The notes below the pieces were generated by a model. That model saw only the letters and a program-made list of their open reading frames with translations, made no database searches and had not been told where the DNA came from. Of a stretch of 64,000 nucleotides of DNA, positions 1 to 7,880 are shown piece after piece. Position 1 is the stretch's first letter, and each line of letters opens with the position of its first letter. This DNA comes from Longimicrobiales bacterium (GTDB lineage Bacteria; Gemmatimonadota; Gemmatimonadetes; Longimicrobiales; Gaopeijiaceae). A program made the position numbers and the translations under genes. Where the stretch lies: NCBI GenBank assembly GCA_028278645.1, contig JANQDZ010000068.1, positions 1 to 64,000 on the forward strand. The letters are read 5' to 3'.

Positions 1-2
1 GC

Positions 3-812
3 GATCTCCACCGCGCCGAGGCAAGAAAGGCACGACAACGGGGTACGGAAAACCTCGAGGCCTGGAGCCTCTATCAACTCGCACTACAGCACGCCTTCCG
101 CTTTACGCGAGAGGATTTCGTTGCTGCCCGCGACCTCTTTGTTCTTTCCTCAGAACGCGACCCAGACTTCGCAACTCCGCTGGCGCAACTAGCGCTGGCA
201 AACCTCTGGGAAGTCGTATTGGGCTGGAACGAGACGCCCGACGAAACGATTTCAGCCACGCTTGACCTGGCACGCCGCGCGGCATCGCTTGATCCCCGTG
301 ATCCGGCGACACAGGCGGCACTTGGCTGGGCTTACATTATGGCGGGCGAGCTTCAAAACGGACTGGATGCGACCAAACGAGCTGTCGAGCTCAATCCGAG
401 CATGCCCGATGCGTGGGGCTGGTTCAGCTGGGCACAGCTTTTGGCGGAGGAGTCGATAAGCTGTATTGACGCGGCAAAACGCACGCAGCGACTCGATCCC
501 CAGGGATTCTACGCATCGCTCGTGAATGACAACTTGTCGCAGTGTTACTGGCAAGAAGGCCGGTACGATGAAGGGCTCAAGGCCGCACGCCGTTTACTAG
601 CCGAGTTGCCCGACTATTTTCTCGGCCATGTATTCGTGGCGATGAACTCGGTACCACTCGGCCACCTTGAGGAAGCGCGCAAGGCCATTGCCGCTGCGCG
701 ACGCGTGCAGCCCGATCTATCACTCGATCTGGTCCAGGGCATGTACGGCGTTGCCCGACCCGAGATCGACGCGCGGCGAAACGCCATACTGCGGCAAGTT
801 GGTTTGGAATGA
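3..812 (+). CDS. TPR-repeat protein, C-terminal part (5' end outside window)
   Basis: The reading frame is open from the first bases of the window, so the first ATG at 219 is internal and the gene begins upstream. The visible ~269 residues are helical repeats of TPR type: NLEAWSLYQLALQHAF near the start, then repeated pairs with A-LGWAY, ELNPSMPDAW and LDP spacing. This layout is typical of the C-terminal TPR part of large signalling proteins (Ser/Thr kinases, adenylate-cyclase-like or winged-helix TPR proteins), in which ENxEAYxLYLxG opens the TPR region. Which N-terminal domain it carried cannot be seen. The role is presumably protein-protein interaction. A hairpin with a short T-run lies about 320 bp downstream. 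Domain class is confident, function is not. Confidence 0.75.
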   Translation, partial: DLHRAEARKARQRGTENLEAWSLYQLALQHAFRFTREDFVAARDLFVLSSERDPDFATPLAQLALANLWEVVLGWNETPDETISATLDLARRAASLDPRDPATQAALGWAYIMAGELQNGLDATKRAVELNPSMPDAWGWFSWAQLLAEESISCIDAAKRTQRLDPQGFYASLVNDNLSQCYWQEGRYDEGLKAARRLLAELPDYFLGHVFVAMNSVPLGHLEEARKAIAAARRVQPDLSLDLVQGMYGVARPEIDARRNAILRQVGLE

Positions 813-1037
813 GGTCGCCACAGCTTTACGTACACTTCAGTGAGAAGACCCCTAACACGCTTGTGCTGCCGATTGCCAAACATCCATGGGCATTCCTTTG
901 AGTGTCCAGGCGGCGTCTCGCATCCTGGTCCGGAGCAGAGCCGAAGACGACCGAGCATCGCCCAGCGAGCGCAGGTCCATCGCAAACTGTTAAGGATTCC
1001 GGTTCCGAAGGACGGTTTGATTCCTTCTCAGGTTGGT
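813..1037. other. Intergenic stretch without a convincing gene
   Basis: Between the TPR gene and the first palindromic repeat, open frames on both strands are short, lack ribosome-binding sites and resemble no family I know. I see no gene here. Confidence 0.4.
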
Positions 1038-1230
1038 TCGTTGGGTAACGCCCAGTTCCCGCGGCGGCCTCGGAGTGCGCTTATGCGCAGAAGCCTCTAG
1101 CTTGATCCCGAACCCCCGGCCCTCCGGGACCTCACCGGGTAGGAGCCGGTGGGTTTTCCTGGTCATCGGGATTCCCGGCTCCGATCTTGAACCGGATGGT
1201 TCTTTACCTGGCGAACCGGATTGAGCCAAA
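1038..1230 (+). repeat. Palindromic intergenic repeat, copy 1 (blocks A and B)
   Basis: Block A (about 1044-1116) contains TAACGCCC, then GGAGTGCGCTTATGCGCA with a perfect TGCGC/GCGCA hairpin, then an AGCCTCTAGCTTG and ACCCCCGGCC tail. Block B (about 1174-1225) contains CCGGCTCCG and GAACCGGATGGTTC. The same two blocks recur at about 2530, 9779, 10690 and 12965, and block B alone at 3585. It sits between two plus-strand genes. Confidence 0.7.
1133..1160 (+). terminator. Hairpin with short T-run, possible terminator
   Basis: A 6-bp perfect stem (CACCGG at 1133-1138, CCGGTG at 1146-1151) with a 7-base loop is followed by GGTTTT. It could end transcription from the upstream TPR gene before the lipoprotein gene at 1260, although it lies inside the repeat element. 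Confidence 0.4.
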
Positions 1231-1259
1231 CACCGAAGCTGAGTGGGCAGGGGAACAGC

Positions 1260-2480
1260 ATGAAGAATTCCACCCAATATCGACACCTCTCCACGCTTTG
1301 CCTTTTGGTGCTATTCCTCCTCGGGTGTGGGGATAGCACCGCGACCCATCCTAATGCGTCTGTTCGCGACAGTGCTGGTATTGAGATCGTGGAAAACGGG
1401 GAGGTTTCGAACCTCTCATTGAACGCCTGGCAGCTTTCTCGGGAGCCGATACTCCAGGTGGGCACGGCAGCGGGGCCCCCCGAGTCCGAATTTCACCGCA
1501 TTCGGGCCGGTAAAATCCTGCCCCAGGGCCGGCTAGCGGTTGTGAACGGTGGAAGTCAGGAGGTCAGGTTCTTCAGCGCGGACGGGCAGTACCTTGGGGC
1601 TCAAGGGAATCAGGGCGAGGGCCCAGGTGAATACCGGGGTCTCGAAAAGATATGGATGATCCGGGGAGACTCGGTGGTCGTTTGGGATCAGATATTGAGC
1701 CGGGCATCCGTTCTCACGGCAGAGGGGGAGCTGGTTCGAACGGTGAGCCTCCATGGGGAGGTCTTCAGCCCCCGCATCGGAGGTGTTTTCGACGATGGCA
1801 CCTTTTTGGTGGCAGACGCGCGCTTCACCCCGGAAGAAGCAACTGGTGACTGGCAACAACTCCTCGTGATTTACCAATACTACTCTCCGGATGGGAAACC
1901 GATGGATTCCCTCGGGGAATTCCCCTGGCGCCGAATGAAGTTTTTGGTTGCATCGGATACGAGAGCTGAAGCAATGTCACTGGGCTTCGATGGGGAGACC
2001 CAGGTCGCTGCGAGTGCTCAGCGGGCTTGGATCGGGACCACCAAGGGCTATGAAGTGCAGGAATACGCTCAAAGAGGCACCCTCACACGCATCATTCGAT
2101 GGATTGGACCAGACCGAACAGTTACCGATGCGCACTTGGACCTTCTCCTAGAGGAGAGGCTCGCTGGGGCGTCCAGCGAAGAGGTTCGGCAGCGCATCCG
2201 AACAGCCCACGAGCTCAGGGATTATTCTGACCTATTCCCAGCATATTCACAGCTTCTAGTCGATGATCAAAACAGGCTTTGGGTGGAGGAGTACCGTCGC
2301 CCTGGGGCTGGGGCCGTGAACAATTGGGTGGTGTTTGACGAGATGGGCATCGCCCTGGCCTCGTTCTCAGTGCCCACGGATGTTCGCATCCTTGATATCT
2401 GGAAGGACCAGATGTTGGCCGTCTTCACTGATGATCTCGGAATCGAATACGTCAGACTGGTGGGGATCGAGAAAAGCTAG
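1260..2480 (+). CDS. 6-bladed beta-propeller lipoprotein (paralogue 1)
   Basis: This is a predicted lipoprotein of 406 residues with an extracytoplasmic beta-propeller. The start at 1260 was chosen over an upstream frame extension because AGGGG precedes it and it gives a clean signal peptide with lipobox LLGC. After the cysteine come the family signature DSAGIEIVE, a blade with GEGPGEYR, then RGDSVVVWD, and further beta-strand repeats to the end. This family is annotated as '6-bladed beta-propeller' and is strongly expanded in Gemmatimonadota; the ligand is unknown. Paralogues in this window lie at 45573, 56028 and, decayed, at 33082. Palindromic repeats flank the gene on both sides. Confidence 0.85.
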   Translation: MKNSTQYRHLSTLCLLVLFLLGCGDSTATHPNASVRDSAGIEIVENGEVSNLSLNAWQLSREPILQVGTAAGPPESEFHRIRAGKILPQGRLAVVNGGSQEVRFFSADGQYLGAQGNQGEGPGEYRGLEKIWMIRGDSVVVWDQILSRASVLTAEGELVRTVSLHGEVFSPRIGGVFDDGTFLVADARFTPEEATGDWQQLLVIYQYYSPDGKPMDSLGEFPWRRMKFLVASDTRAEAMSLGFDGETQVAASAQRAWIGTTKGYEVQEYAQRGTLTRIIRWIGPDRTVTDAHLDLLLEERLAGASSEEVRQRIRTAHELRDYSDLFPAYSQLLVDDQNRLWVEEYRRPGAGAVNNWVVFDEMGIALASFSVPTDVRILDIWKDQMLAVFTDDLGIEYVRLVGIEKS

Positions 2481-2529
2481 GCCTGCGTGCTGTTCGTCAG
2501 AGGGGGGTCCGATTGGCCCTCGGAGCCTC

Positions 2530-2675
2530 AAGGTTGGCGCCCTAGGAAAGGCCCGGTTCAAGGACGTGCTCCAGAGTGCGCTGGCGCGCATGGACGGGTA
2601 GACTTTGAAGGGGCTCCGCCCGGGAGCCGGCTGGTTCGTTCCCCAGCAATCCGGTGAGGGACCGCACTCCGACGT
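2530..2675 (+). repeat. Palindromic intergenic repeat, copy 2
   Basis: It contains GCCCGGTTCAAGGACGTGCT, then GAGTGCGCTGGCGCGCA, where the TGCGC/GCGCA stem is kept while the loop differs from copy 1. The block B remnant CCGGCTGGTTCGTT follows. It lies directly after the propeller gene. Keeping the stem while the loop changes suggests the folded form matters. Confidence 0.6.
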
Positions 2676-2690
2676 CTCCCAACTTCGTGA

Positions 2691-2728
2691 TTCTTGACAC
2701 TTAACCTGGTTTTCGTGCGAATTGGGTC
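2691..2728 (+). promoter_or_regulatory. TTGACACTTAACC module, copy 1
   Basis: The module opens with a perfect -35-like TTGACA (2694-2699) followed by CTTAACCTGG and GTGCGAATTGGG. It is one of four near-identical copies in the window (others at 28432, 33995, 41537), all on the plus strand. The start codon of the next gene is about 75 bp downstream. The hexamer 17-18 bp after TTGACA is a poor -10 (GCGAAT/CGAATT). AACCTGG (2703-2709) can pair with CCAGGTT (2743-2749). Confidence 0.5.
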
Positions 2729-2774
2729 CTTCGCGGCATGAAGCCAGGTTAGAAAGCGTGAGAAAGGACCGGGG

Positions 2775-3401
2775 ATGTCAGCACCTAGGCAAGTGCGGTG
2801 GACGCGCATCGCGGTTGAGGGCGCCGTTATTGTCGGTTCGATCCTGCTGGCGTTCGGTATCGATTCGGCATGAGAGGCTCGGCAGGATTCCGAGCTTGAG
2901 TCTCAATACCTCGATGCGTTCTTGCTCGAACTAGAGCTGACTCGGCAGGATAGTAACACTAAGTCAGAGAGTCAGACGGCGACCGCAGATTCGACCCGCG
3001 GGCTCGCCGCGGACGTGGCGGCTGGAATCGTACCGCGTGATACGGTGCTATTCTATGGACCAACCGTGTGGATTCTCAACGAGAGCATGGACAGCTATCG
3101 GGATCTCATGGCGTCCGGGGGGACCACTCGCGTGCGAAGCCTGGACGTCCGACGCACCATGTCCCGTGTGCAGAAGCGGGTGGACTACATCCACACAACT
3201 GAGGGATGGGCGCTTGACCTCCACAATTCGTTGCGGGCCGGGATGCTAGCTTCTTCGACACCCCTTTCGCAGGATAACCTAGCCCAGGTCTGGGCCTCTT
3301 ATGACGAGATCGACCAGGCGCTCTTGGAGGGGCATGCCCGCCTCGTCGCAGCGGTTGATTCAGCTCTCTCGGTCCTCCGAGAGGAACTAGCATCGAGGTA
3401 G
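2775..3401 (+). pseudogene. Membrane-anchored protein with in-frame TGA at 2871
   Basis: Read through, the frame encodes about 208 residues. A short positively charged start and one hydrophobic helix (about residues 14-30, IVGSILLAFGID) are followed by a mainly helical soluble part. This matches a family of small membrane proteins beginning xxRWxRxxxEGxxIVxSILLAFxIDAWW. The codon after IDSA, where that family has tryptophan, is TGA (2871-2873) instead of TGG, so the frame is broken 32 codons in. GAAAGG upstream of the ATG and the intact remainder (residues LESQYLDAFLLELELTR onward) say the break is recent, a sequencing error or, less likely, recoded. An internal ATG at 2922 could give only the soluble part. 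Function is unknown. Confidence 0.65.
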
Positions 3402-3584
3402 GGGAGGCAGAAATGCCTTTCGTTATCATCTCTAGATGGAAGAGTGTCCTGGCCTTTCTCTCCCGGACCTGCGGCAAACGGGACGTTTCGCCCACGCTCC
3501 ACTCGGCGGTCTCGCGGGGCCGCTTGGGGATCGCTTCGCGCCGATAGCGCCAAGTCCGCGTTTCAGCTGAAACGTTTTCAGATC

Positions 3585-3632
3585 GGCGGCTCCGGCCGGG
3601 AACCGAATGGTTCGTTACCGGATGAATCAGAA
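3585..3632 (+). repeat. Block B of the palindromic repeat, solo copy
   Basis: It contains CGGCTCCGGCCGGGAACCG, then AATGGTTCGTTACC, then GGATGAATCAG. Its GTTACCGGATGAATC end is the reverse complement of the left end of copy 3 (GATTCATCCGGTAA at 9779), which shows that the full element has inverted ends. It lies just past the convergent end of the O-methyltransferase gene. Confidence 0.6.
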
Positions 3633-3646
3633 AGAATGGGTAAGGG

Positions 3647-4309
3647 CTACAATCCGGATGACTTATAGCTGACCGAGAGCCCACCGCCGGTTGTGATGAA
3701 CTGAGTCTCCATGTTCGGGGTGCTCTTCAACAGCTCGACGAACTCATCGGTCCCCCTCATCCCCCGCCCTCGTCCGCGCCTACCGCTAGTGCGATCTGAC
3801 ACGTTGTGGGCTGTAAAGCACCCGCCGACCGTCAATTTCGGGAGCGCATCGCGGAAATACTGGGAGTACCACTCCTTGTCGGCGTCGAGGAAGATGAAGT
3901 CGAAAGGCCCGGAGAGTGCGGGAACCAGCTCGTGCGCATCGGCAAGCCGGGCATCGATGTAATCCCTGAGTCCAGCCTCCTCGAAGTTTCTCACCGCTTC
4001 CCGATACCGACCCTCGTCGATCTCGATGGTGATGAGCTTCCCACCGGTCTTGCTCAGAGCCCATGCAAGCCAGATTGCTGAATGCCCCGTGGACGTGCCG
4101 ATTTCGAGGGCTTGTTTATAGCCCTTTTCGACGATGATGTCGTATAAGGCCTGCCCATCCGACATCGGAACGTTCGCGTCCCGCCAGGATCTGCGATGCT
4201 CGTCCAGAAACTTCTGAACACGGGCATCCAGATCTGGGTTTTCTTGTCCGGCCATGGCTCCCGGGATGACAGCAAGGGTGATTAACAAAAGCAACGTTCG
4301 CGACATCAT
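3647..4309 (-). CDS. Predicted secreted class I SAM-dependent O-methyltransferase
   Basis: The 220-residue protein begins with a classic signal peptide (MSRTLLLLITLAVIPGAMAG). It is followed by a Rossmann methyltransferase fold: motif I ALEIGTSTGHSAIWLA (about residues 67-82), acidic motif ITIEID, and DFIFLDADK (about 135-143), which is characteristic of CCoA-OMT/COMT-type O-methyltransferases. A signal peptide is odd, because SAM is not expected in the periplasm. The ATG overlaps the stop of the upstream permease gene (ATGA, 4306-4309), so the two are translationally coupled. The substrate is unknown. The loop after HNVSDRTSG is rich in Arg and Gly. Confidence 0.8.
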   Translation of the reverse strand: MMSRTLLLLITLAVIPGAMAGQENPDLDARVQKFLDEHRRSWRDANVPMSDGQALYDIIVEKGYKQALEIGTSTGHSAIWLAWALSKTGGKLITIEIDEGRYREAVRNFEEAGLRDYIDARLADAHELVPALSGPFDFIFLDADKEWYSQYFRDALPKLTVGGCFTAHNVSDRTSGRRGRGRGMRGTDEFVELLKSTPNMETQFITTGGGLSVSYKSSGL

Positions 4310-5721
4310 GGTCCAACCCCCTTTTCATGCGTGTCGGCTTCAGTAGGCAGAGATCTGTTACTGGACCGAGTGAACAGCAGGTATAGCGGGATGCCGACTC
4401 CGACCGTTGCAAGGGCAACCGAAGACTCCACCGGCCGCTCGAAGAAGGCAAGAATGAGGATCGCCAGACTGACGGTGGCGAATAAGGGTGCAGCAAAGGC
4501 GGCAAGGAGCGTTCGAGAAGCCTGCCCCTCCCGCCGAGGGAGTCTGAACACCCCCAAAACCGCAAGTATCGGGAAGATCCCGAGGCAAAAACCCATATAA
4601 GTGAGGATTTGTTCGAATGTTCCGGATAGCACCATCACGCCGGCGATAATGCACTGGAGCACGATGGCCGTAGAGGGGACCCTATGCACAGGGTGGACCC
4701 GGGCGACGGCTTTAAAAAACCGGCCGTCCCTTGCCATGGCATAGTACACTCGAGGTCCGATGATGATGAGGGAGCTGATGGCCGATAGAAGAGCGAAGGC
4801 GATGAGAAGGGAGATCGCCCGCTCGGCGGTGGGGCCGAACAGATGAAACGCTGCCAACCCACCCACTGCTATCTCCCCCTCCAACAGGGAGGGGGGGACG
4901 GCGAACACATAGAGAACGTTCAATGCAAAATATAAGACCAGCACCACCCCTGTACCGATCACCAGAGAGAGGGGGAGGTTCCTGCGCGGTGACTTTATCT
5001 CTGACCCAATGTATCCAGACGCATTCCAGCCGCTGTATGCGAACATGATCCACATCAGGGCTAGGCCCACTACACGCCAACTCGAGTCAGTCGACTCCGG
5101 AGCCGCGTTCATCTGGAGGTTTGCCAGGTCGCCCTGCCCCAGGCCGAACCCAGCTACCACCAGGGCTACGATCAACCCCACCTTCCCGACGGTAAGGTAG
5201 TTCTGGATTCTGGATCCGAGCTCCAATCCTCTCATATGAATGGTCGCCAGGGCAGCGATCACGCCCAGGGCTATCAGCTTCTTCCAAAGACCCGCACGAA
5301 ATCCGAGGTCGAGGGTGGGAAAAGCGCTGGCCAGGTATTCGCTGAAACCCAGGGACGACGCCGCGAGGGGTGCCGAAAAACCCACGAAGAAAGAAATCCA
5401 GCCTGTGAGAAAACCGAGCAGTGGGTGGTACAACTCCGATAGATAAGCGTACTCACCACCCGCCCTCGGCATGGCAGCGCCCAGAGCTCCGTAACAAAGG
5501 GCACCGCAGAGCGCCAAAAGGCCCCCGCCGATCCAGAGGATGATCATGAGGCTGGGGCTCCCCAACTCAGCCAGGAGGAGCCCGGAGGTGGTGAAGATTC
5601 CAGCCCCAATCATGTCGGCGACAACGATATTCGTTGCCGGGAACAAACCCAGACTCCGGCGAAGCCCGTTCTGGTCTGACCTAGAGTCTTCAGTACTGGT
5701 CCTGGACATGTGGAGAATCAT
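4306..5721 (-). CDS. APC-superfamily amino acid permease
   Basis: A polytopic inner-membrane protein of about 471 residues with roughly 12 hydrophobic segments. The first helix carries the APC hallmark ADMIGAGIFTTSG, and a consensus region AAMPRAGGEYAYL follows. It should import, or exchange, an amino acid or polyamine. The start at 5721 is placed just after the stop of the upstream gene at 5726; ATGs at 5751 and 5709 are alternatives and no strong ribosome-binding site decides. It is followed without a gap by the secreted O-methyltransferase, and it may be co-transcribed with the outer-membrane-like gene before it. Confidence 0.88.
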   Translation of the reverse strand: MILHMSRTSTEDSRSDQNGLRRSLGLFPATNIVVADMIGAGIFTTSGLLLAELGSPSLMIILWIGGGLLALCGALCYGALGAAMPRAGGEYAYLSELYHPLLGFLTGWISFFVGFSAPLAASSLGFSEYLASAFPTLDLGFRAGLWKKLIALGVIAALATIHMRGLELGSRIQNYLTVGKVGLIVALVVAGFGLGQGDLANLQMNAAPESTDSSWRVVGLALMWIMFAYSGWNASGYIGSEIKSPRRNLPLSLVIGTGVVLVLYFALNVLYVFAVPPSLLEGEIAVGGLAAFHLFGPTAERAISLLIAFALLSAISSLIIIGPRVYYAMARDGRFFKAVARVHPVHRVPSTAIVLQCIIAGVMVLSGTFEQILTYMGFCLGIFPILAVLGVFRLPRREGQASRTLLAAFAAPLFATVSLAILILAFFERPVESSVALATVGVGIPLYLLFTRSSNRSLPTEADTHEKGVGP

Positions 5722-5725
5722 TCTT

Positions 5726-7042
5726 TTAATGCCAGCGACCGCCGCCACCACCCCGACGCCCTCTTCCCCGTCCGCCGGACATGCGGGGGTTCACCACGTT
5801 GTTGAAGACCGAACCGAACGTGTATCGGAAACCTACGAACACAGAGAACTCGTAGTCGGTGCCAAGCTCTCTGCGCCTCAGGAGAACGTCCTCGTCGGGT
5901 ATGTTCTCTTTGGGCTCGTAGATCTGGTCCTTGACCCGAGCTATGTCGGCCCAGATGTCCAAACTGAATCCCCTGAAAAGCCGGATCTCGAGGTTGGAGA
6001 AGAGTTGGACCCGATGTTGCCTGAAATCATCGAGATAGTTGGATCCTTCGAGGCCGATGGAGAGCTCTCCCCATGTCTGGTTAAAAGCCGAGGAAACCCC
6101 CAGGCTATGGGTTACCCGGGTCTCATTGGTCTTTTCGAATAGGGTGATCTTTTCGTAGTCGAAGGACGAAATCTCCACTTTGTACTGGAATGTGAACTGC
6201 CGCTGGGTCGATTCGGAATAGGGGAAAATGTTGTACTCGAGGGCCGGGCCTATCCTGAGAGCCAGATCCTGGTTTTGTCGCGTAGATCCGGATGCCGTCC
6301 CGGTAGCCCCTGCAGACCAGTTCGGGTTGAGGCTCCAGACGACGATTCCTCCTACATCGAAGCTCCGGGAGGTGAAGGTCGATTCTTCCCCACCGCTGAA
6401 CTCGAACCTGTTCCTTCTCCAGTTTCCTCCGGCCCAGAAATCGAGCTTCAGGTCCTCGGTCGTTCGGCTACCGGAGAGGGATCCGTCAAGAGACAAGGAG
6501 CCTTCACGGCTGGCTCCGGACACGTCCCCCCCTGCCGACACGCTGAACACCCACAGATCCCACGGGTCGTCCAGGGGTCTTTCGTTGACAAGGCCCGCGG
6601 GGGGACGGTAGGAGATATCCAGGCGGGAACCAACCGGTGTGGAGGCGACGAACGGGACCAGGCCGAGCTTGAAGGTATGAACCAGGCCAGATCGGGATTC
6701 ATCCTCCGTTTCGTCAGGGAGAGAGACGTAGCGGAGAGTGTCTTGGGAGCCCTCCCACTCCTGAAGTCCGATGAAGAAGAAGGAATATTCCTCTCCTCCG
6801 GCCCCGGTTTCCTGGGAGGTCACTAACACGTGCAACTGTGCGTCCATCCGGTCCCGAACGTAGCTGATAAAATCCACTTCCCTGCGGAAATGGTCGAAGT
6901 CGCAGATATATCCTTCACAATCCAGGAATACTCTCAGGGGTTCTTCGTTTTCCGTTCCGCTCGACTGGGCCCCGGTATCGAACGGGCAGGCGGAAAGGAC
7001 GAGTGGTAGGAGTGGGAGGAGATAAAGCAATCGGCGTCTCAT
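5726..7042 (-). CDS. Outer-membrane-like protein with C-terminal barrel and Arg/Gly tail
   Basis: 438 residues. The signal peptide has a possible lipobox (LVLSAC). An N-terminal conserved domain follows with CDFDHFRREVDFISYVRDR and HVLVTSQETGAGG, then many alternating amphipathic strands typical of an outer-membrane barrel. The tail is Gly/Arg-rich (GGRGRGRRGGGGG). I believe similar DCxGxxCDFDxFR proteins are common but uncharacterised in Gemmatimonadota and Bacteroidota; no function is known to me. Upstream, at 7137-7155, lies a direct repeat identical in layout to that in front of the adjacent kinase gene, suggesting control by that two-component system. Confidence 0.7.
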   Translation of the reverse strand: MRRRLLYLLPLLPLVLSACPFDTGAQSSGTENEEPLRVFLDCEGYICDFDHFRREVDFISYVRDRMDAQLHVLVTSQETGAGGEEYSFFFIGLQEWEGSQDTLRYVSLPDETEDESRSGLVHTFKLGLVPFVASTPVGSRLDISYRPPAGLVNERPLDDPWDLWVFSVSAGGDVSGASREGSLSLDGSLSGSRTTEDLKLDFWAGGNWRRNRFEFSGGEESTFTSRSFDVGGIVVWSLNPNWSAGATGTASGSTRQNQDLALRIGPALEYNIFPYSESTQRQFTFQYKVEISSFDYEKITLFEKTNETRVTHSLGVSSAFNQTWGELSIGLEGSNYLDDFRQHRVQLFSNLEIRLFRGFSLDIWADIARVKDQIYEPKENIPDEDVLLRRRELGTDYEFSVFVGFRYTFGSVFNNVVNPRMSGGRGRGRRGGGGGRWH

Positions 7043-7136
7043 GAGGCCTCTGCCCCCATAGCGAGTAAAAGGACCTTGAGCTTCATCGAAGCTATTGGGG
7101 TCCCGATTCCGGGGAGTGATGACCGCGTGAGATGTG

Positions 7137-7155
7137 GGTTAGGAGTAGGTTAGGA
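7137..7155 (-). promoter_or_regulatory. Direct repeat, putative response-regulator site (barrel gene)
   Basis: Two copies of GGTTAGGA (7137-7144 and 7148-7155) are spaced exactly 11 bp, one helical turn, as for dimers of OmpR/PhoB-type regulators. In the direction of the gene starting at 7042 the half-site reads TCCTAACC, about 95 bp before the start codon. The same arrangement in the same orientation is found at 9676-9694. Confidence 0.55.
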
Positions 7156-7181
7156 GGGCAGGAAGAGAGTTGGGTCGCCCC

Positions 7182-7877
7182 TCACACGTCTAGTCTATAC
7201 CCGGCCTTCCTGATGGTGAGGATATGGGTGGGGTTCGAAGGATCGTCCTCGAGTTTCCGCCTCAGTTCGCGGATGTGTACGTCCACGGTCCGCGTGAAGA
7301 TTTCCGTGTAGTTGTACTCCCAGACCTCCTTAAGGAGATCGGTCCGACTCGCGATCGCCCCGTTTCGGTCAAGAAGGGCCATCAGGAGATCGAACTCTTT
7401 CGGGGCCAGTTCAACCAACTCTCCACCTTTGAAGACAGTGCGCCGAGAAGGATGGATCTCCACCTCCCCGAAGCGGCGGACCGGTCCCGACGTTGGGCCG
7501 ATGGCGGTAGGGTGTTGTGTCCGGCGGAGAAGGGCTCTTACGCGTGCCAGTAGCTCGAGGGTGGAGAAGGGCTTGGTGAGGTAGTCGTCCGCGCCGAGTT
7601 CGAACCCCATCAATACATCGACCTCCTGGCTTTTCGCAGTGAGGATAAGGACTGGGGTTCGAATACCCCTGGCCCGAAGATTCCCGAGCACTTCGTACCC
7701 GTCCTTCCCCGGGAGCATGAGATCCAGGATGATCAGGTCGAGCTCGAGTTTCTCTGCCAGGTCGAGGCCCTTCTCCCCTTCCTCTGCACGCTCCACGTGG
7801 TGCCCCTCGAACTCCAGGACCATGGCGAGGCCTTGGGCGAGGTCGGTGTTGTCTTCGACCAGAAGGAGATTGGCCAC
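7182..7877 (-). CDS. OmpR/PhoB-family response regulator
   Basis: 231 residues. The N-terminal receiver domain shows the acidic pair (LLVEDN), the phospho-acceptor Asp in LDLMLPGKDGYEVL (about residue 52), the switch Thr in LILTAKS and the conserved Lys in DDYLTKPFS. The C-terminal winged helix (about 130-231) contains ELAPKEFDLLMALL and RTVDVHIRELRRKLEDD, the recognition helix of the OmpR family. It begins 3 bp after the histidine kinase stop, so the pair forms one operon with the kinase first. It probably binds the 11-bp direct repeats found before the kinase and the barrel gene. Confidence 0.93.
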   Translation of the reverse strand: MANLLLVEDNTDLAQGLAMVLEFEGHHVERAEEGEKGLDLAEKLELDLIILDLMLPGKDGYEVLGNLRARGIRTPVLILTAKSQEVDVLMGFELGADDYLTKPFSTLELLARVRALLRRTQHPTAIGPTSGPVRRFGEVEIHPSRRTVFKGGELVELAPKEFDLLMALLDRNGAIASRTDLLKEVWEYNYTEIFTRTVDVHIRELRRKLEDDPSNPTHILTIRKAGYRLDV

Positions 7878-7880
7878 TTC

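Noticed and set aside
840-1219. Short open frames over the repeat (840-1100, 990-1286, 1033-1224)
   Set aside because: They lie in a repeat, show no ribosome-binding site, and their translations have coding-poor composition (Arg/Pro/Ser-rich).
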